Shown here one piece after another: positions 21,715 to 32,790 of a stretch of DNA of 64,000 bases. Numbering within the stretch: position 1 is the first letter of the stretch; each line of letters opens with the position of its first letter. Where the stretch lies: the NCBI GenBank assembly GCA_030019475.1, contig JASEER010000003.1, forward strand, positions 1 through 64,000. Reading direction: 5' to 3'. The DNA comes from Thermoanaerobacterales bacterium (lineage in GTDB: Bacteria > Bacillota > Desulfotomaculia > Desulfotomaculales > JASEER01). The notes under the pieces were generated by a model, which ran no database searches, had not been told where the DNA came from, and saw only the letters and a list, made by a program, of their open reading frames with translations. The position numbers and the translations under genes are program-made.

Positions 21715-22980
21715 CTACAGCCGCAACCCCTTCCGCCCAATATCGCGGCGGAAGTGTATCCCCTCGAAATGGATTTTTCCGACCGCCCGGTAGGCCCGGT
21801 CGATGGCCTCCGCCAGGTCGGCGCCGCGCGCCGTGACTCCGAGCACTCGCCCGCCGGCGGTTACCAGGCGGCCGTCCCGGCGACGGGTGCCGGCGTGGAA
21901 GACCAGTGCCTCCCGCGCCGCCTCGTCCAGGCCCTCGATGGCGTCCCCTTTCGGGTAGGCGCCCGGGTAACCCGAAGCGGCCAGGACGACGCAGACGGCC
22001 GCTCCCGGCTCCCAGGACAGCTCGATCTCGTCCAGCCGCCCCTCTATGACCGCTTCCATCACGTCAATCAGGTCGCTCTTTACCAGGGCCAGCAAAGGCT
22101 GCGCCTCCGGGTCCCCGAAACGGGCGTTGAACTCCAGGACTTTCGGCCCCGCAGAGGTGATCATCAGCCCGGCGTAGAGGACCCCGCGGTACGTAATGCC
22201 CTCCTCCCGCAGCGCCTGCACGGTCGGCACCAGGATCTCGTCCTGTACCCGGCGCAATATCTCGGGCGTGCAGACCGGCGCCGGCGCGTAGGCGCCCATG
22301 CCGCCGGTGTTCGGTCCCCGGTCGTCATCGAAGACCGGCTTGTGATCTTGTGCCGGGAGCAGCAGCCTGACGGTTTCCCCGTCGGTGAAGGCCAGGACGC
22401 TGGCCTCTTCGCCCACCAGCCGCTCCTCGACCAGCACCCGCCGGCCGGCCTCACCGAAGGCGCCCTTGGTCATCATGTCCTCCAGGGCCTGCCGGGCCTC
22501 CACCGGCCGTTCGGCGATGATCACGCCCTTGCCTGCCGCCAGGCCGTCGGCCTTGACCACGCACGGGCTGTCCAGCCGCCGGACATAGGCGTCGGCGGCG
22601 ACGTAGTCCGTGAACTCACGGTACTCCGCCGTCGGCACCCCCGCCCGGGCCATGATCCGCTTGGCGAAGGCCTTGGACCCCTCCATCCGCGCCCCCCTGG
22701 CGTCCGGGCCGAAGACCCTCAGGCCCTCCGCCTTGAAGGCGTCGGCCAGACCGGCCACCAGGGGCGCCTCCGGCCCGACCACCGTCAGGCCTATGCCTTC
22801 CTGGCGGGCCAGGGACACCAGACCCCGGATGTCCTCGGCACCGATGGGTATACAGGTCGCCAATCCCTCCATCCCCGGGTTCCCTGGAGCGGCGAAGATC
22901 TTCTTCACCCGCGGGCTCTGGGCGATCTTCCAGACCAGGGCATGCTCCCTGCCGCCCCCGCCGACGACCAGGATTTTCAT
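21715..22980 (-). CDS. purD: Phosphoribosylamine-glycine ligase PurD
   Basis: PurD (GAR synthetase) is an ATP-grasp enzyme. The start is the ATG at 22980 with AGGAGG upstream; it opens with MKILVVGGGGREHALVWKIA, the family N terminus. The product has 421 residues. Typical blocks: GPEAPLVAGLADAF, KADGLAAGKGVIIA, LVEERLVGEEASVLAFTDG, DDRGPNTGGMGAYAPAP and GPKVLEFNARFGDPEAQ. It is the last gene of the purine operon, 22 bp after purH. Confidence 0.97.
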   Translation of the reverse strand: MKILVVGGGGREHALVWKIAQSPRVKKIFAAPGNPGMEGLATCIPIGAEDIRGLVSLARQEGIGLTVVGPEAPLVAGLADAFKAEGLRVFGPDARGARMEGSKAFAKRIMARAGVPTAEYREFTDYVAADAYVRRLDSPCVVKADGLAAGKGVIIAERPVEARQALEDMMTKGAFGEAGRRVLVEERLVGEEASVLAFTDGETVRLLLPAQDHKPVFDDDRGPNTGGMGAYAPAPVCTPEILRRVQDEILVPTVQALREEGITYRGVLYAGLMITSAGPKVLEFNARFGDPEAQPLLALVKSDLIDVMEAVIEGRLDEIELSWEPGAAVCVVLAASGYPGAYPKGDAIEGLDEAAREALVFHAGTRRRDGRLVTAGGRVLGVTARGADLAEAIDRAYRAVGKIHFEGIHFRRDIGRKGLRL

Positions 22981-23002
22981 AGGTGCTGAACCTCCTGCCA
23001 CT

Positions 23003-24547
23003 TTAATGCCGGAAGTGCCGCATCCCCGTGAACAGCATGGCGATACCGTGGGCGTCGGCCGCCTTGATCGACTCCTCGTCGCGGACCGAGCCGCCGGGCT
23101 GCACGATGGCCGCGATCCCGGCCCGCGCCGCCTCCTCGACGGTGTCCGGGAACGGAAAGAAGGCATCGGATGCCAGTACCGCCCCCCGGGCCTTTTCGCC
23201 GGCCTGTTCCAGCGCGATCCGCGCCGCCCCGACGCGGTTCATCTGCCCGGCGCCCACCCCCAGGAGCATGCGGTCCCCGGTCACCACGATGGCGTTCGAC
23301 TTGACGTGCTTCACAATGGCAAAGGCGAAGGCCAGCTCCGCGATCTGCTCCTCGGTGGGCCTTTTCGCCGTGACCACCTTCAGGTCGCCCTCGCGGAAGA
23401 GGGCGCGGTCGGCTTCCTGTACCAGGAGCCCCCCGTTGACCTTCCGCAGCTGCAGCCAGTCCCCCGTGCCCCGCTCCACCGGGCCGGTGGCCAGCAAACG
23501 CAGGTTGGCCTTTTTCGTGAGGATTTCCAGCGCTTCCGGGGTGAAGTCGGGGGCGATCACCGCTTCCAGGAAGATCCCGGCCATCTCCTCCGCCGCCGCT
23601 CCGTCCACCGGCCGGTTGCAGGCCACGATCCCCCCGAAGGCCGACACCGGGTCGCCGGTGTACGCCAGGCGGTAGGCCTCGGCGAGGTCCGGCCGGCTGC
23701 TCACGCCGCACGGGTTGTTGTGCTTGACGATGACCGCCGTCGGTTCAGCGAATTCACACACCAGTTCTAAGGCGGCGTTGGCGTCGAGGATGTTGTTGTA
23801 GGAAAGCTCCTTGCCATGAATCTGCCGCGCCGTGGCCACCGAGGCCCCGCGGGCGTTGAGGTCACGGTAAAACGCCGCCCGCTGGTGCGGGTTCTCGCCG
23901 TAGCGGAGGATCTGCACCCGTTCAAAGGGGAAGGTCGCCTCCGCCGGGAAGGTGTCCACCCCTACCGGGAAGCCGGCCAGGTAGGTGGCGATGGCGGCAT
24001 CGTAGTGGGCCGTGTGGGCAAAAGCCTCTTGCGCCAGGGCCAGGCGCCGCTCGGCGTCCACGTCCCCGTCCCGCCGGAGCGCCTCGACAATCTCCGCGTA
24101 CCGCCCCGGGTTGACGACCACGACGACGTGGGCGTGGTTCTTGGCCGCCGCCCGGATCATGGCCGGGCCGCCGATGTCGATGTTTTCAACAGCCTCGGCC
24201 AGGGGGACGCCATCCCGGGCGACCGTCTGCTTGAACGGATAAAGGTTCACAGCCACGAGGTCGATGGGCCGGATGCCGAACTCGCCGATCTGGTTCAGGT
24301 GCTCGGGTTTCCTTTCGGCCAGGATCCCGGCGTGAATGGCCGGGTGCAGGGTCTTCACTCTTCCCCCCAGGATCTCCGGGAAACCGGTCACTTCCGCCAC
24401 CAGGGTCACCCGGACCCCGGCTTCCCGCAGGATCCGCGCCGTGCCCCCGGTGGAAAGGACCTCGACCCCGATTTCCTCGAGGGCCCGCGCGAACTCGACC
24501 ACCCCGGTCTTGTCCGAAACGCTGACCAGTGCCCGTTTAACCGGCAT
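23003..24547 (-). CDS. purH: Bifunctional AICAR transformylase / IMP cyclohydrolase PurH
   Basis: PurH carries out the last two steps to IMP. The ATG at 24547 has GAGGGTGG at good spacing; a GTG at 24565 is an alternative. The product has 514 residues. The cyclohydrolase domain shows [31 protein letters not shown] and [15 protein letters not shown]. The transformylase domain shows the catalytic [20 protein letters not shown] and [12 protein letters not shown]. It also recycles AICAR made by the His pathway (HisF). Confidence 0.97.
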   Translation of the reverse strand: MPVKRALVSVSDKTGVVEFARALEEIGVEVLSTGGTARILREAGVRVTLVAEVTGFPEILGGRVKTLHPAIHAGILAERKPEHLNQIGEFGIRPIDLVAVNLYPFKQTVARDGVPLAEAVENIDIGGPAMIRAAAKNHAHVVVVVNPGRYAEIVEALRRDGDVDAERRLALAQEAFAHTAHYDAAIATYLAGFPVGVDTFPAEATFPFERVQILRYGENPHQRAAFYRDLNARGASVATARQIHGKELSYNNILDANAALELVCEFAEPTAVIVKHNNPCGVSSRPDLAEAYRLAYTGDPVSAFGGIVACNRPVDGAAAEEMAGIFLEAVIAPDFTPEALEILTKKANLRLLATGPVERGTGDWLQLRKVNGGLLVQEADRALFREGDLKVVTAKRPTEEQIAELAFAFAIVKHVKSNAIVVTGDRMLLGVGAGQMNRVGAARIALEQAGEKARGAVLASDAFFPFPDTVEEAARAGIAAIVQPGGSVRDEESIKAADAHGIAMLFTGMRHFRH

Positions 24548-24604
24548 TACCCCACCCTCTTTCACGTTTTCGCATCAAATGCCTTGGAGGCCATACTCTT
24601 TGGT

Positions 24605-25216
24605 CTAATCGGCAATTATTACCTTGCGCCCGCGGGTCGAGAGGCGCCCCTCGATAAACAACCTGATGGCCTCGGGATAGATGCGGTGCTCCTCGGCCAG
24701 GACCCTCGCCGCCAGGGTTTCTTCGGTATCGTCCTGGTATACGGGCACCACAGCCTGCAGGATAATCGGCCCCGTATCCACGCCGTGGTCCACAAAATGT
24801 ACCGTGCAGCCCGAATAGCGTACCCCGTAGTCCAGCACCTGCCGGTGGGCATGCAGTCCGGGAAAGGCCGGGAGCAGGGTGGGGTGGATGTTGAGGATAC
24901 GGTTCGGAAAAGCATCCAGCACCAGCGGGCCGACGATACGCATGTAACCGGCCAGGCAGACCAGTTCCACCCCGTGAGCCTTTAACAGGGAAACGATCTC
25001 CCGCTCGTAGGATTCTATGTCGGGGTGGCCCCCAAGGTCCACGAAATGGGCCGGGATGCCGCGGGCACGCGCCCGCTCCAGGGCCAGGGCCCGGGAATTG
25101 TCACTGATCACCACCGCCACGCGGGCGTTCAGGCGCCCCTGGTCAATGGCGTCCAGGATGGCCTGCAGGTTGGAACCCCGCCCCGAAGCTAAGACCCCAA
25201 TGGTTAAGGCGCCCAC
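24605..25216 (-). CDS. purN: GAR transformylase PurN (10-formyl-THF dependent)
   Basis: PurN formylates GAR using 10-formyltetrahydrofolate. The start is a GTG at 25216 with GGAGG five bases upstream; an open frame upstream of it is out-of-frame purM. The 203-residue product opens with IGVLASGRGSNLQAILDAI and carries the catalytic motif ILNIHPTLLPAFPG (Asn and His) and HFVDHGVDTGPII (Asp). It lies 14 bp after purM. No formate-dependent PurT was seen. Confidence 0.96.
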   Translation of the reverse strand: MGALTIGVLASGRGSNLQAILDAIDQGRLNARVAVVISDNSRALALERARARGIPAHFVDLGGHPDIESYEREIVSLLKAHGVELVCLAGYMRIVGPLVLDAFPNRILNIHPTLLPAFPGLHAHRQVLDYGVRYSGCTVHFVDHGVDTGPIILQAVVPVYQDDTEETLAARVLAEEHRIYPEAIRLFIEGRLSTRGRKVIIAD

Positions 25217-25230
25217 GGCATCCTCCCCCT

Positions 25231-26280
25231 TTACTCCTCGGCATAGGTTACGCCCGCGCCGCGGATGGTCTCCCCGACCAGGTAGGCCGTTTCTCCCATC
25301 CGCGCCAGGTCGGCGATGACCGCGTCCGCCTGCTCCCCCGGTACCACCAGGACGAGGCCCAGACCCATATTGAAGGTGCGGTACATCTCCGGCTCGGCCA
25401 CGTTCCCCATTTCCTGGATCAGGCGGAATACGGGCGGGACCGGCCATGAGCCCTTCTTCAGGCGCGCCCCCACCCCGCGGGGCAGAATGCGCGGGACGTT
25501 CTCCGTCAGGCCGCCCCCGGTGATGTGGGCCATGCCGTACACCTTAAAGCGGTCAAGGAGCGGCAATATCGCGCGGACGTAGATCCGCGTAGGGATGAGC
25601 AGTTCCTCTCCGACCGTCCGTCCCAGGGCATGATGGTAGCTGTCAAGGTCGAGCCGCCCCATATCCAGCAGGGCCAAACGGGCCAGGGAAAAACCGTTGG
25701 AATGCAGCCCGGAGGAGACCAGGCCGATAAGGGCGTCCCCCGCCCGCACCGACGTGCCGTCGATGATTTTCTCCCGTTCGACCACACCCACGGCGAAGCC
25801 CGCCAGGTCGTATTCCTCCCGGCCGTAGAATCCCGGCATCTCGGCCGTTTCCCCGCCGATAAGGGCGCACCCGGCCTGCCGGCAGCCCTCGGCGATGCCG
25901 CCGACGATGGCCGCCACGCACTCCGGATCGAGCTTGCCCACGGCCAGGTAGTCCAGGAAAAAGAGGGGCTCCGCGCCCTGGACCAGGATATCGTTCACGC
26001 ACATGGCCACCAGGTCGACACCGACCGTGTCGTGTACATCCAGAGCGAAGGCCACTTTCAGCTTCGTGCCCACGCCGTCGGTGCCGGCCACCAGAACGGG
26101 GTTCCGGTATTTCGCCGCGTTAAGGGCGAAAAGGCCCCCGAACCCCCCCAGGTCCCCGAGGACCTCGGGCCGGGCCGTGCGCCGGACGGCCTCGCGTATC
26201 AACTCTACGGCGCGGTTGGCGGCCTGGATGTCCACCCCCGCGCCGGCATAGGTCAGGCTTACCCGCTTGTCCTTCTCCAC
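25231..26280 (-). CDS. purM: AIR synthetase PurM
   Basis: PurM cyclises FGAM to AIR with ATP. The product has 349 residues from a GTG at 26280, only 5 bp after the purF stop. Typical motifs: [61 protein letters not shown] and [17 protein letters not shown]. It belongs to the same fold family as HypE, also found in this window. Confidence 0.97.
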   Translation of the reverse strand: MEKDKRVSLTYAGAGVDIQAANRAVELIREAVRRTARPEVLGDLGGFGGLFALNAAKYRNPVLVAGTDGVGTKLKVAFALDVHDTVGVDLVAMCVNDILVQGAEPLFFLDYLAVGKLDPECVAAIVGGIAEGCRQAGCALIGGETAEMPGFYGREEYDLAGFAVGVVEREKIIDGTSVRAGDALIGLVSSGLHSNGFSLARLALLDMGRLDLDSYHHALGRTVGEELLIPTRIYVRAILPLLDRFKVYGMAHITGGGLTENVPRILPRGVGARLKKGSWPVPPVFRLIQEMGNVAEPEMYRTFNMGLGLVLVVPGEQADAVIADLARMGETAYLVGETIRGAGVTYAEE

Positions 26281-26285
26281 CTTCG

Positions 26286-27704
26286 TCAGACCCCCACCTT
26301 TTCGAGGGTGAACTTCCCGGCGTTATCGGGCCGCGCGATTTCCACCGGGTAGCACCCGCTGAAACAGGCCGTGCAGAAGTTCTCCCGGTAATCGCCGAAC
26401 ACGCTCAAGAGCCCGTCCAGGCTAAGGTAATACAGGCTGTCGGCACCGGTGAACCGCCGGATCTCCTCCAGCGGCTTTTCGGCGGCGATCAACTCCTTTT
26501 CGTTCGAGGTGTCGATCCCGAAGAAGCAGGAACGGATAATCGGCGGCGAACTGAGGCAGAGGTGCACCTCGGCCGCCCCCGCGTCCCGCAGCATGTGCAC
26601 GATTTTCCCGCTGGTCGTACCCCGGACAAGGGAATCATCCACCAGCACGACCCGCCGCCCTTCCAGGACCTCCCGGATGGGATTCAGCTTCAGGCGTACC
26701 CCGAGGTCACGCATGTTTTGCGCGGGCTGGATGAATGTCCGCCCGATGTAGCGGTTCTTCATCATGCCTTCGGCGAAGGGCAGGCCGGACTCCTCGGCAT
26801 AGCCGTGGGCGGCCGGGATGCCCGAGTCGGGCACGGGCAGGACCAGGTCGGCCTCGACGCGAAACTCCCGCGCCAGCTGCCGGCCCAGTTCCCGCCGGAT
26901 GTGATTGACGTTGAACCCGTCCAGCCGGCTGTCGGCCCGGGCGAAATAGATGTATTCAAAAATGCAGTGGGCCCGCGGGGCGCGGCTCAATGTGTGGAAG
27001 GACTTTGTGCCGTGCTCGTCCAGGACGACGATCTCCCCCGGCTCGACGTCGCGGATGAACTCCGCGCCTACGGTGTCCAGCGCGCAGGACTCCGAGGCCA
27101 CCACGTAGGCCGGCCCGAGCTTGCCCAGGCAAAGGGGGCGGAAGCCCAGTGGGTCGCGGACGGCCAGAATCCGGTTTTCGGTGATCAGGACAAGGGAATA
27201 CGCACCCCGCACGTCAATCATAGCTTTCATCAGGGCTTCTTCCAGGGTGGACTGGCTGTATCGGGCGATGAGGTTCACCAGGATTTCGCTGTCCGTGGTG
27301 GTTTGAAAGACGGCGCCCATAGCCGAAAGCTGCCGTCTGAGTTCCGCGGCGTTGGTCAGGTTGCCGTTATGGGCGAGGCCGATCTGCCCTTTGGCGTAGC
27401 GGAACACCAGGGGCTGGGCGTTGATCGGGTGGCTGGCCCCGGTGGTGGAGTAGCGGACGTGGCCGATGGCCAGGTCGCCCTTTAATTCATCCAGGGTGCG
27501 GCCGGCAAAGACCTCCGGCACCAGGCCCATGCCCTTGTGCAGGGTTATTTCGCTGCCGTCGGCGACGGCGATCCCGGCGCTCTCCTGGCCCCGGTGCTGC
27601 AGGGCGAAAAGGCCGTAGAACGTCAGGCGGGCCACATCCTGCCCCGGCCCGTAGATGCCGAAAACCCCGCATTCCTCGTGCAGCTTGTCGGCTACGTCGT
27701 ACAC
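26286..27704 (-). CDS. purF: Amidophosphoribosyltransferase PurF
   Basis: PurF makes phosphoribosylamine from PRPP and glutamine, the first committed step. An ATG exists at 27731 without a ribosome binding site. The GTG at 27704 has GGAAGGAAGG eight bases upstream and leaves a short propeptide ending in an acidic pair before the catalytic Cys12 ([10 protein letters not shown]), as in Bacillus; I take that start (472 residues). PRPP loop: [17 protein letters not shown]. The cysteines of the [4Fe-4S] cluster found in the Bacillus-type enzyme are present (CFFGID and CTACFSGC). Upstream lies palindromic element A. Confidence 0.95.
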   Translation of the reverse strand: MYDVADKLHEECGVFGIYGPGQDVARLTFYGLFALQHRGQESAGIAVADGSEITLHKGMGLVPEVFAGRTLDELKGDLAIGHVRYSTTGASHPINAQPLVFRYAKGQIGLAHNGNLTNAAELRRQLSAMGAVFQTTTDSEILVNLIARYSQSTLEEALMKAMIDVRGAYSLVLITENRILAVRDPLGFRPLCLGKLGPAYVVASESCALDTVGAEFIRDVEPGEIVVLDEHGTKSFHTLSRAPRAHCIFEYIYFARADSRLDGFNVNHIRRELGRQLAREFRVEADLVLPVPDSGIPAAHGYAEESGLPFAEGMMKNRYIGRTFIQPAQNMRDLGVRLKLNPIREVLEGRRVVLVDDSLVRGTTSGKIVHMLRDAGAAEVHLCLSSPPIIRSCFFGIDTSNEKELIAAEKPLEEIRRFTGADSLYYLSLDGLLSVFGDYRENFCTACFSGCYPVEIARPDNAGKFTLEKVGV

Positions 27705-27739
27705 AGCGCCAGCCTTCCTTCCATGAGCCATACTGTCTG

Positions 27740-27893
27740 CAAGGAGCGGGGGTTCTCCCCCCTACGCTCGGTGCTACGCTTCGACCCCGCACTCAACTTT
27801 GGGGGTGCAAATCTCTGTAGCCAAGCACCAAGGTTGAATGCTGGGTTCCCGAAGCTCCGCAAGTCGCTTGGGGCGAGAGCCCCCGCCCCCGGT
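27740..27893. repeat. Palindromic element A, between purC and purF
   Basis: A roughly 154-bp GC-rich imperfect palindrome. The ends pair: AGCGGGGGTTCTC at the left with GAGAGCCCCCGCC at the right. Internal arms also pair (CACTCAACTTT...GGTGC with GCACC...GGTTGAATG). The outer segments CGGTGCT-ACGCTTCGAC and CGAAGCTCCGCAAGTCG are also found, slightly changed, in element B at 42381-42633, so the two are copies of one family. No coding capacity. In the purine mRNA it would form a long hairpin between purC and purF. Confidence 0.7.
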
Positions 27894-27907
27894 GTACAAC
27901 GTCACAC

Positions 27908-28618
27908 TTACTCCAGCACGCGCCGCAGGACCTCGGCGTAGGCCTGTTCCACCCCGCCCAGGTCGCGGCGGAAACGGTCCTTGTCCAGCCGGTCCTTGGT
28001 CGCGCTGTCCCAGAGCCGGCAGGTATCGGGCGAGATCTCGTCGGCCAGGAGGATCTCCCCGCTCTCGGGAACGGTTCCGAATTCAAGCTTAAAGTCCACC
28101 AACTCCAGGCCGCGCTCGGCGAGGTAGGCGCGCAGGACCGTGTTGACCTTCAAAGCGGTCTCCCGCAGGTATTCCTGCTGTTCCGGCGCGGCCAGGCCGA
28201 GGGCGCGGATGTGCCCGCAGTTGACCAGCGGGTCCCCCAGGGCGTCGTTCTTGTAGTAGAACTCCACCACCGGCGCCGGCAGGGCGGTTCCCTCTTCCAG
28301 CCCCAGGCGCTTGGCCAGGCTGCCGGCCACGATGTTCCGCACGACGACCTCCAGGGGGATGATCCGCACGGCGCGGACCAGCATCTGCCGCTTGCTCAGC
28401 TGCTCGATGAAGTGTGTTCGGATGCCCTCGCGTTCCAGGAGCTGAAAGAGCTGCGCCGACATGCGGTTGTTGACCGCGCCCTTGCCGGCAATGGTCCCCT
28501 TCTTGGCCCCGTTGAAGGCCGTGGCGTCATCCTTGAACTCCACGACGTAACGGTCCGGCTGGTCGGTGGTATAGACCTGCTTGGCCTTGCCCTCATACAA
28601 AAGTTCGCGTTTTTCCAC
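27908..28618 (-). CDS. purC: SAICAR synthetase PurC
   Basis: PurC condenses CAIR with aspartate. The GTG at 28618 has GGAGGGG six bases upstream. The product has 236 residues with [48 protein letters not shown] and LVDFKLEFG followed by [14 protein letters not shown]. It follows purB by 24 bp; 203 bp containing element A separate it from purF. Confidence 0.97.
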   Translation of the reverse strand: MEKRELLYEGKAKQVYTTDQPDRYVVEFKDDATAFNGAKKGTIAGKGAVNNRMSAQLFQLLEREGIRTHFIEQLSKRQMLVRAVRIIPLEVVVRNIVAGSLAKRLGLEEGTALPAPVVEFYYKNDALGDPLVNCGHIRALGLAAPEQQEYLRETALKVNTVLRAYLAERGLELVDFKLEFGTVPESGEILLADEISPDTCRLWDSATKDRLDKDRFRRDLGGVEQAYAEVLRRVLE

Positions 28619-28642
28619 GACCGGCCCCTCCTTATAGTTTGA

Positions 28643-29935
<1,293 letters not shown>

Positions 29936-29960
29936 GGCCTGTCGCCTCCGTCCTTGCTGC

Positions 29961-30497
29961 CTACTTCTTCTTCTCCATGCGGCGCAGGTATTCCTCTAAC
30001 CCCAGCGCCGTCAACTGCTCATCCTTGGCCTGTACCTGCAAGGCCTGCCGGCGTTTGAACTCCGCCACCCGTTCGCGCACACCCGGGTCGCCGGCCCCGA
30101 TAACCTGCGCCGCCAGGAGGGCGGCGTTCCTCGCCCCGTCAACCCCGACGGTGGCCACCGGCACCCCGGGAGGCATCTGCACCGTGGCCAGCAGGGCGTC
30201 CAATCCCCCGAGGCCCCCCGTCCCAATCGGCAGGCCGATCACCGGCAGGGGGGTCTCGGCGGCGAGCACCCCGGCCAGGTGGGCCGCTCCTCCCGCGGCG
30301 GCGATAAGCACCGCCAGGCCGCGCCCCGCGGCCTCCCGCGCGTAGTCCCGCGCCCGTTCCGGCGTGCGGTGGGCGGAAATGATCCGCATTTCATACGGAA
30401 TCCCAAGCTCGTCCAGCGTCCGCGCTGCGGACGCCACAACCGGCAGGTCGGAGTCACTGCCCATCACCATCCCCACCAGGGGTTTTTGCTCAGCCAT
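29961..30497 (-). CDS. purE: N5-CAIR mutase PurE
   Basis: The ATG at 30497 gives 178 residues: [45 protein letters not shown] and LPVIGLPI. Class I PurE uses N5-CAIR from PurK, but no purK is present in the window, so whether it is supplied elsewhere is unknown. It lies 19 bp after guaA. Confidence 0.95.
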   Translation of the reverse strand: MAEQKPLVGMVMGSDSDLPVVASAARTLDELGIPYEMRIISAHRTPERARDYAREAAGRGLAVLIAAAGGAAHLAGVLAAETPLPVIGLPIGTGGLGGLDALLATVQMPPGVPVATVGVDGARNAALLAAQVIGAGDPGVRERVAEFKRRQALQVQAKDEQLTALGLEEYLRRMEKKK

Positions 30498-30516
30498 TCT
30501 TCCCGTCGCGCTCCTT

Positions 30517-32058
30517 CTACTCCCACTCAATGGTCGCCGGGGGCTTGGATGTTATGTCGTAAACCACGCGGTTGACTTCCTTTATCTCGTTCACCAGGCG
30601 GTTCGATATCCTTTCCAGCACTTCGTAGGGCAGGCGCACCCAGTCCGCCGTCATCCCGTCCTTGCTGTCGACGGCGCGGACGGCGATGGTATAGGCGTAG
30701 GTCCGTTCATCGCCCATTACCCCCACACTGCGCACGGCGGGCAGGATGGCAAAGGACTGCCAGATGCTCCGGTAAAGGCCCGCCCGGCGGATCTCCTCCA
30801 CGACAATGGCGTCCGCCTCCCGCAGGATGGCCAGCCTCTCCTGCGTGACGGGGCCCAGGATACGCACGGCGAGCCCCGGCCCGGGGAAGGGCTGGCGCCA
30901 GACGATGTCCTCCGGCAGGCCCAACTGCTCACCCAGCACCCGCACCTCGTCCTTGAACAGCCAGCGCAGCGGCTCGATCAGCTTCAGGCGCATCTTCTCC
31001 GGCAGGCCGCCGACGTTATGGTGCGACTTGATGACCGTCGCCGTCGCCGTCCCGCTCTCGACCACGTCGGGGTACAGCGTTCCCTGGACCAGGAAGTCCA
31101 CCGGCCCGAGCTTGGCGGCCTCTTCCTCGAAGACCCGGATAAACTCCTCGCCGATGGTCTTGCGCTTGGCCTCGGGATCATCCACCCCTTCGAGGCGGGC
31201 CAGGAACCTGTCCGCGGCGTCCACGTGCACCAGCCGCATCTGGAACTGCTCGCGGAAGATCCGCACGACCTCCGCCGCCTCCCCTTTGCGCAGCAGGCCG
31301 TGGTCTACGAAGACACAGGTCAGCCGGTCACCGACGGCACGGTGCACCAGCGTGGCGGCCACCGCCGAGTCGACGCCGCCGCTCAAGGCGCAGAGCACCT
31401 GGCCGTCACCGACCTCCTCCCGCACCTGGGCCACCGCGCTTTCGAGAAACGAAGACATCGTCCAGTCACCGCGGCAGCCGCAGATATCATAAAGGAAGTG
31501 TTCCAGGATTTCTTTTCCCCGCGGGGTGTGCACCACCTCGGGATGGAACTGGACGGCGTACAGGCGCCGGCCGGGGTCGGCCATCGCCGCCACCGGGGAC
31601 TTGCCGGTCCGCGCCGTCACCGTAAACCCCGGGGGCGGCGTTTCCACGCGGTCCCCGTGGCTCATCCAGCACTGCTGCCGGGGCCCCATCCCGGCAAAAA
31701 GGCGGTCGCCCGCCACGAGTTCAAGGGTCGTCTTGCCGTACTCGCGGTGGTCCGCCGCCACGACCCTCCCCCCAAGCTGGAGGGCCATCAACTGCATACC
31801 GTAGCAAATGCCGAGGATCGGGATACCCGCCTCGTAAACGGCGGGGTCGACGGCAGGCGCCCCCTCCTGGTAGACGCTGGAAGGACCGCCCGAAAAAACA
31901 ATTCCCCGTGGCCGACGAGCCACGAGGTCCTCAACTGGCGTATGATAAGGGAGAATCTCGCAGTAAACCCGGCACTCCCGGATTCGCCGGGCGATCAACT
32001 GGGTGTATTGCCCGCCGAAGTCCAGGACAATGACCGTTTCGGTTGTCGGGGCCCGCAA
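30517..32058 (-). CDS. guaA: GMP synthase (glutamine-hydrolysing) GuaA
   Basis: GuaA converts XMP to GMP. The product has 513 residues from a TTG at 32058 behind GGAGGAGG. The N-terminal glutaminase domain has the nucleophile in [17 protein letters not shown] and the partner His/Glu in [13 protein letters not shown]. The ATP pyrophosphatase domain has the P-loop [14 protein letters not shown], and the C-terminal dimerisation domain ends in KPPATIEWE, the usual GuaA end. Second gene of the purine operon. Confidence 0.97.
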   Translation of the reverse strand: MRAPTTETVIVLDFGGQYTQLIARRIRECRVYCEILPYHTPVEDLVARRPRGIVFSGGPSSVYQEGAPAVDPAVYEAGIPILGICYGMQLMALQLGGRVVAADHREYGKTTLELVAGDRLFAGMGPRQQCWMSHGDRVETPPPGFTVTARTGKSPVAAMADPGRRLYAVQFHPEVVHTPRGKEILEHFLYDICGCRGDWTMSSFLESAVAQVREEVGDGQVLCALSGGVDSAVAATLVHRAVGDRLTCVFVDHGLLRKGEAAEVVRIFREQFQMRLVHVDAADRFLARLEGVDDPEAKRKTIGEEFIRVFEEEAAKLGPVDFLVQGTLYPDVVESGTATATVIKSHHNVGGLPEKMRLKLIEPLRWLFKDEVRVLGEQLGLPEDIVWRQPFPGPGLAVRILGPVTQERLAILREADAIVVEEIRRAGLYRSIWQSFAILPAVRSVGVMGDERTYAYTIAVRAVDSKDGMTADWVRLPYEVLERISNRLVNEIKEVNRVVYDITSKPPATIEWE

Positions 32059-32076
32059 ATCTCCCGCCTCCTCCCC

Positions 32077-32619
32077 TTAACTCTTGTAGATTTCGGGCTT
32101 TAAAACACACACATCGCGGAGATTACGGTAGTGCTCACCGTAGTCCAGCCCGTACCCGACAACGAACTCGTCGGGGATCGTAAATCCCAGATAGTCCAGC
32201 GGAACGGAAGCCTTACGCCGCGACGGCTTGTCCAGCAGCGCGCAAATCCGGAGCGAAGCCGGCTTCCGGGCCAGGAGATTTTCGCGCAGGTAATTCAAGG
32301 TCAGTCCGGTATCCACAATGTCCTCGACGATGAGAACGTGCCGACCCTCGATACTCTCCTCCAGATCCTTTAAAATACGGACCACCCCCGAAGAGGTGGT
32401 GGAATGGCCGTAACTGGAGATGGCGACGAAGTCGAGGGCCACCGTGAGGTCGACCGCGCGCACCAGGTCGGCCAGAAAAATCGTCGAGCCCTTCAAAATG
32501 CCTACCACAAGAAGTTCGCGGCCCTGGTAATCGGCCATGATTTGCGCGCCGAGTTCATCCACCCGCCGGGCGATCGCGGATGCCGGAACAAGGACACGCT
32601 CGACATGCGGGTGCGTCAT
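32077..32619 (-). CDS. hpt: Hypoxanthine phosphoribosyltransferase Hpt
   Basis: This purine salvage enzyme has 180 residues from the ATG at 32619, the family length. The PRPP-binding motif is VLIVEDIVDTGLTLNYL; other conserved blocks are LLVVGILKGSTIFLADL and DFVAISSYGHSTTSSG. It is the first gene of the purine operon, so salvage and de novo synthesis share one promoter. In many Firmicutes hpt is next to tilS/ftsH; here it leads the pur cluster. Confidence 0.95.
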   Translation of the reverse strand: MTHPHVERVLVPASAIARRVDELGAQIMADYQGRELLVVGILKGSTIFLADLVRAVDLTVALDFVAISSYGHSTTSSGVVRILKDLEESIEGRHVLIVEDIVDTGLTLNYLRENLLARKPASLRICALLDKPSRRKASVPLDYLGFTIPDEFVVGYGLDYGEHYRNLRDVCVLKPEIYKS

Positions 32620-32665
32620 CGCTCCCTCTCGCTCTCCCTCTGTGGGGCCTTCCGAAATCTGGCCC

Positions 32666-32695
32666 ATTATATCAGGAAGCGGCGATTCCTGTCAA
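32666..32695 (-). promoter_or_regulatory. Consensus sigma-A promoter of the purine operon
   Basis: A perfect TTGACA (plus 32690-32695) and a perfect TATAAT (32666-32671) are separated by 18 bp on the minus strand. The leader to the hpt start is about 40 nt. I see neither a purine riboswitch nor a PurR-like palindrome in it. Confidence 0.9.
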
Positions 32696-32790
32696 TTCGC
32701 TCTCGTTATCACACGGCGCCCTTCCTCACCTTTCTCCGCCCTCTTTCATAACTTGATTCCAAAAAGCGGGAACAGAGGAAGGTGACGGCT

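Noticed and set aside
22981-23166. N-terminal extension of PurD
   Set aside because: It is the purH 3' end in another frame; MKILVVGGGGREHA at 22980 is the family start.
32620-32665. Purine riboswitch in the purine operon leader
   Set aside because: The leader is only about 40 nt, too short for the aptamer, and shows none of its conserved loops.
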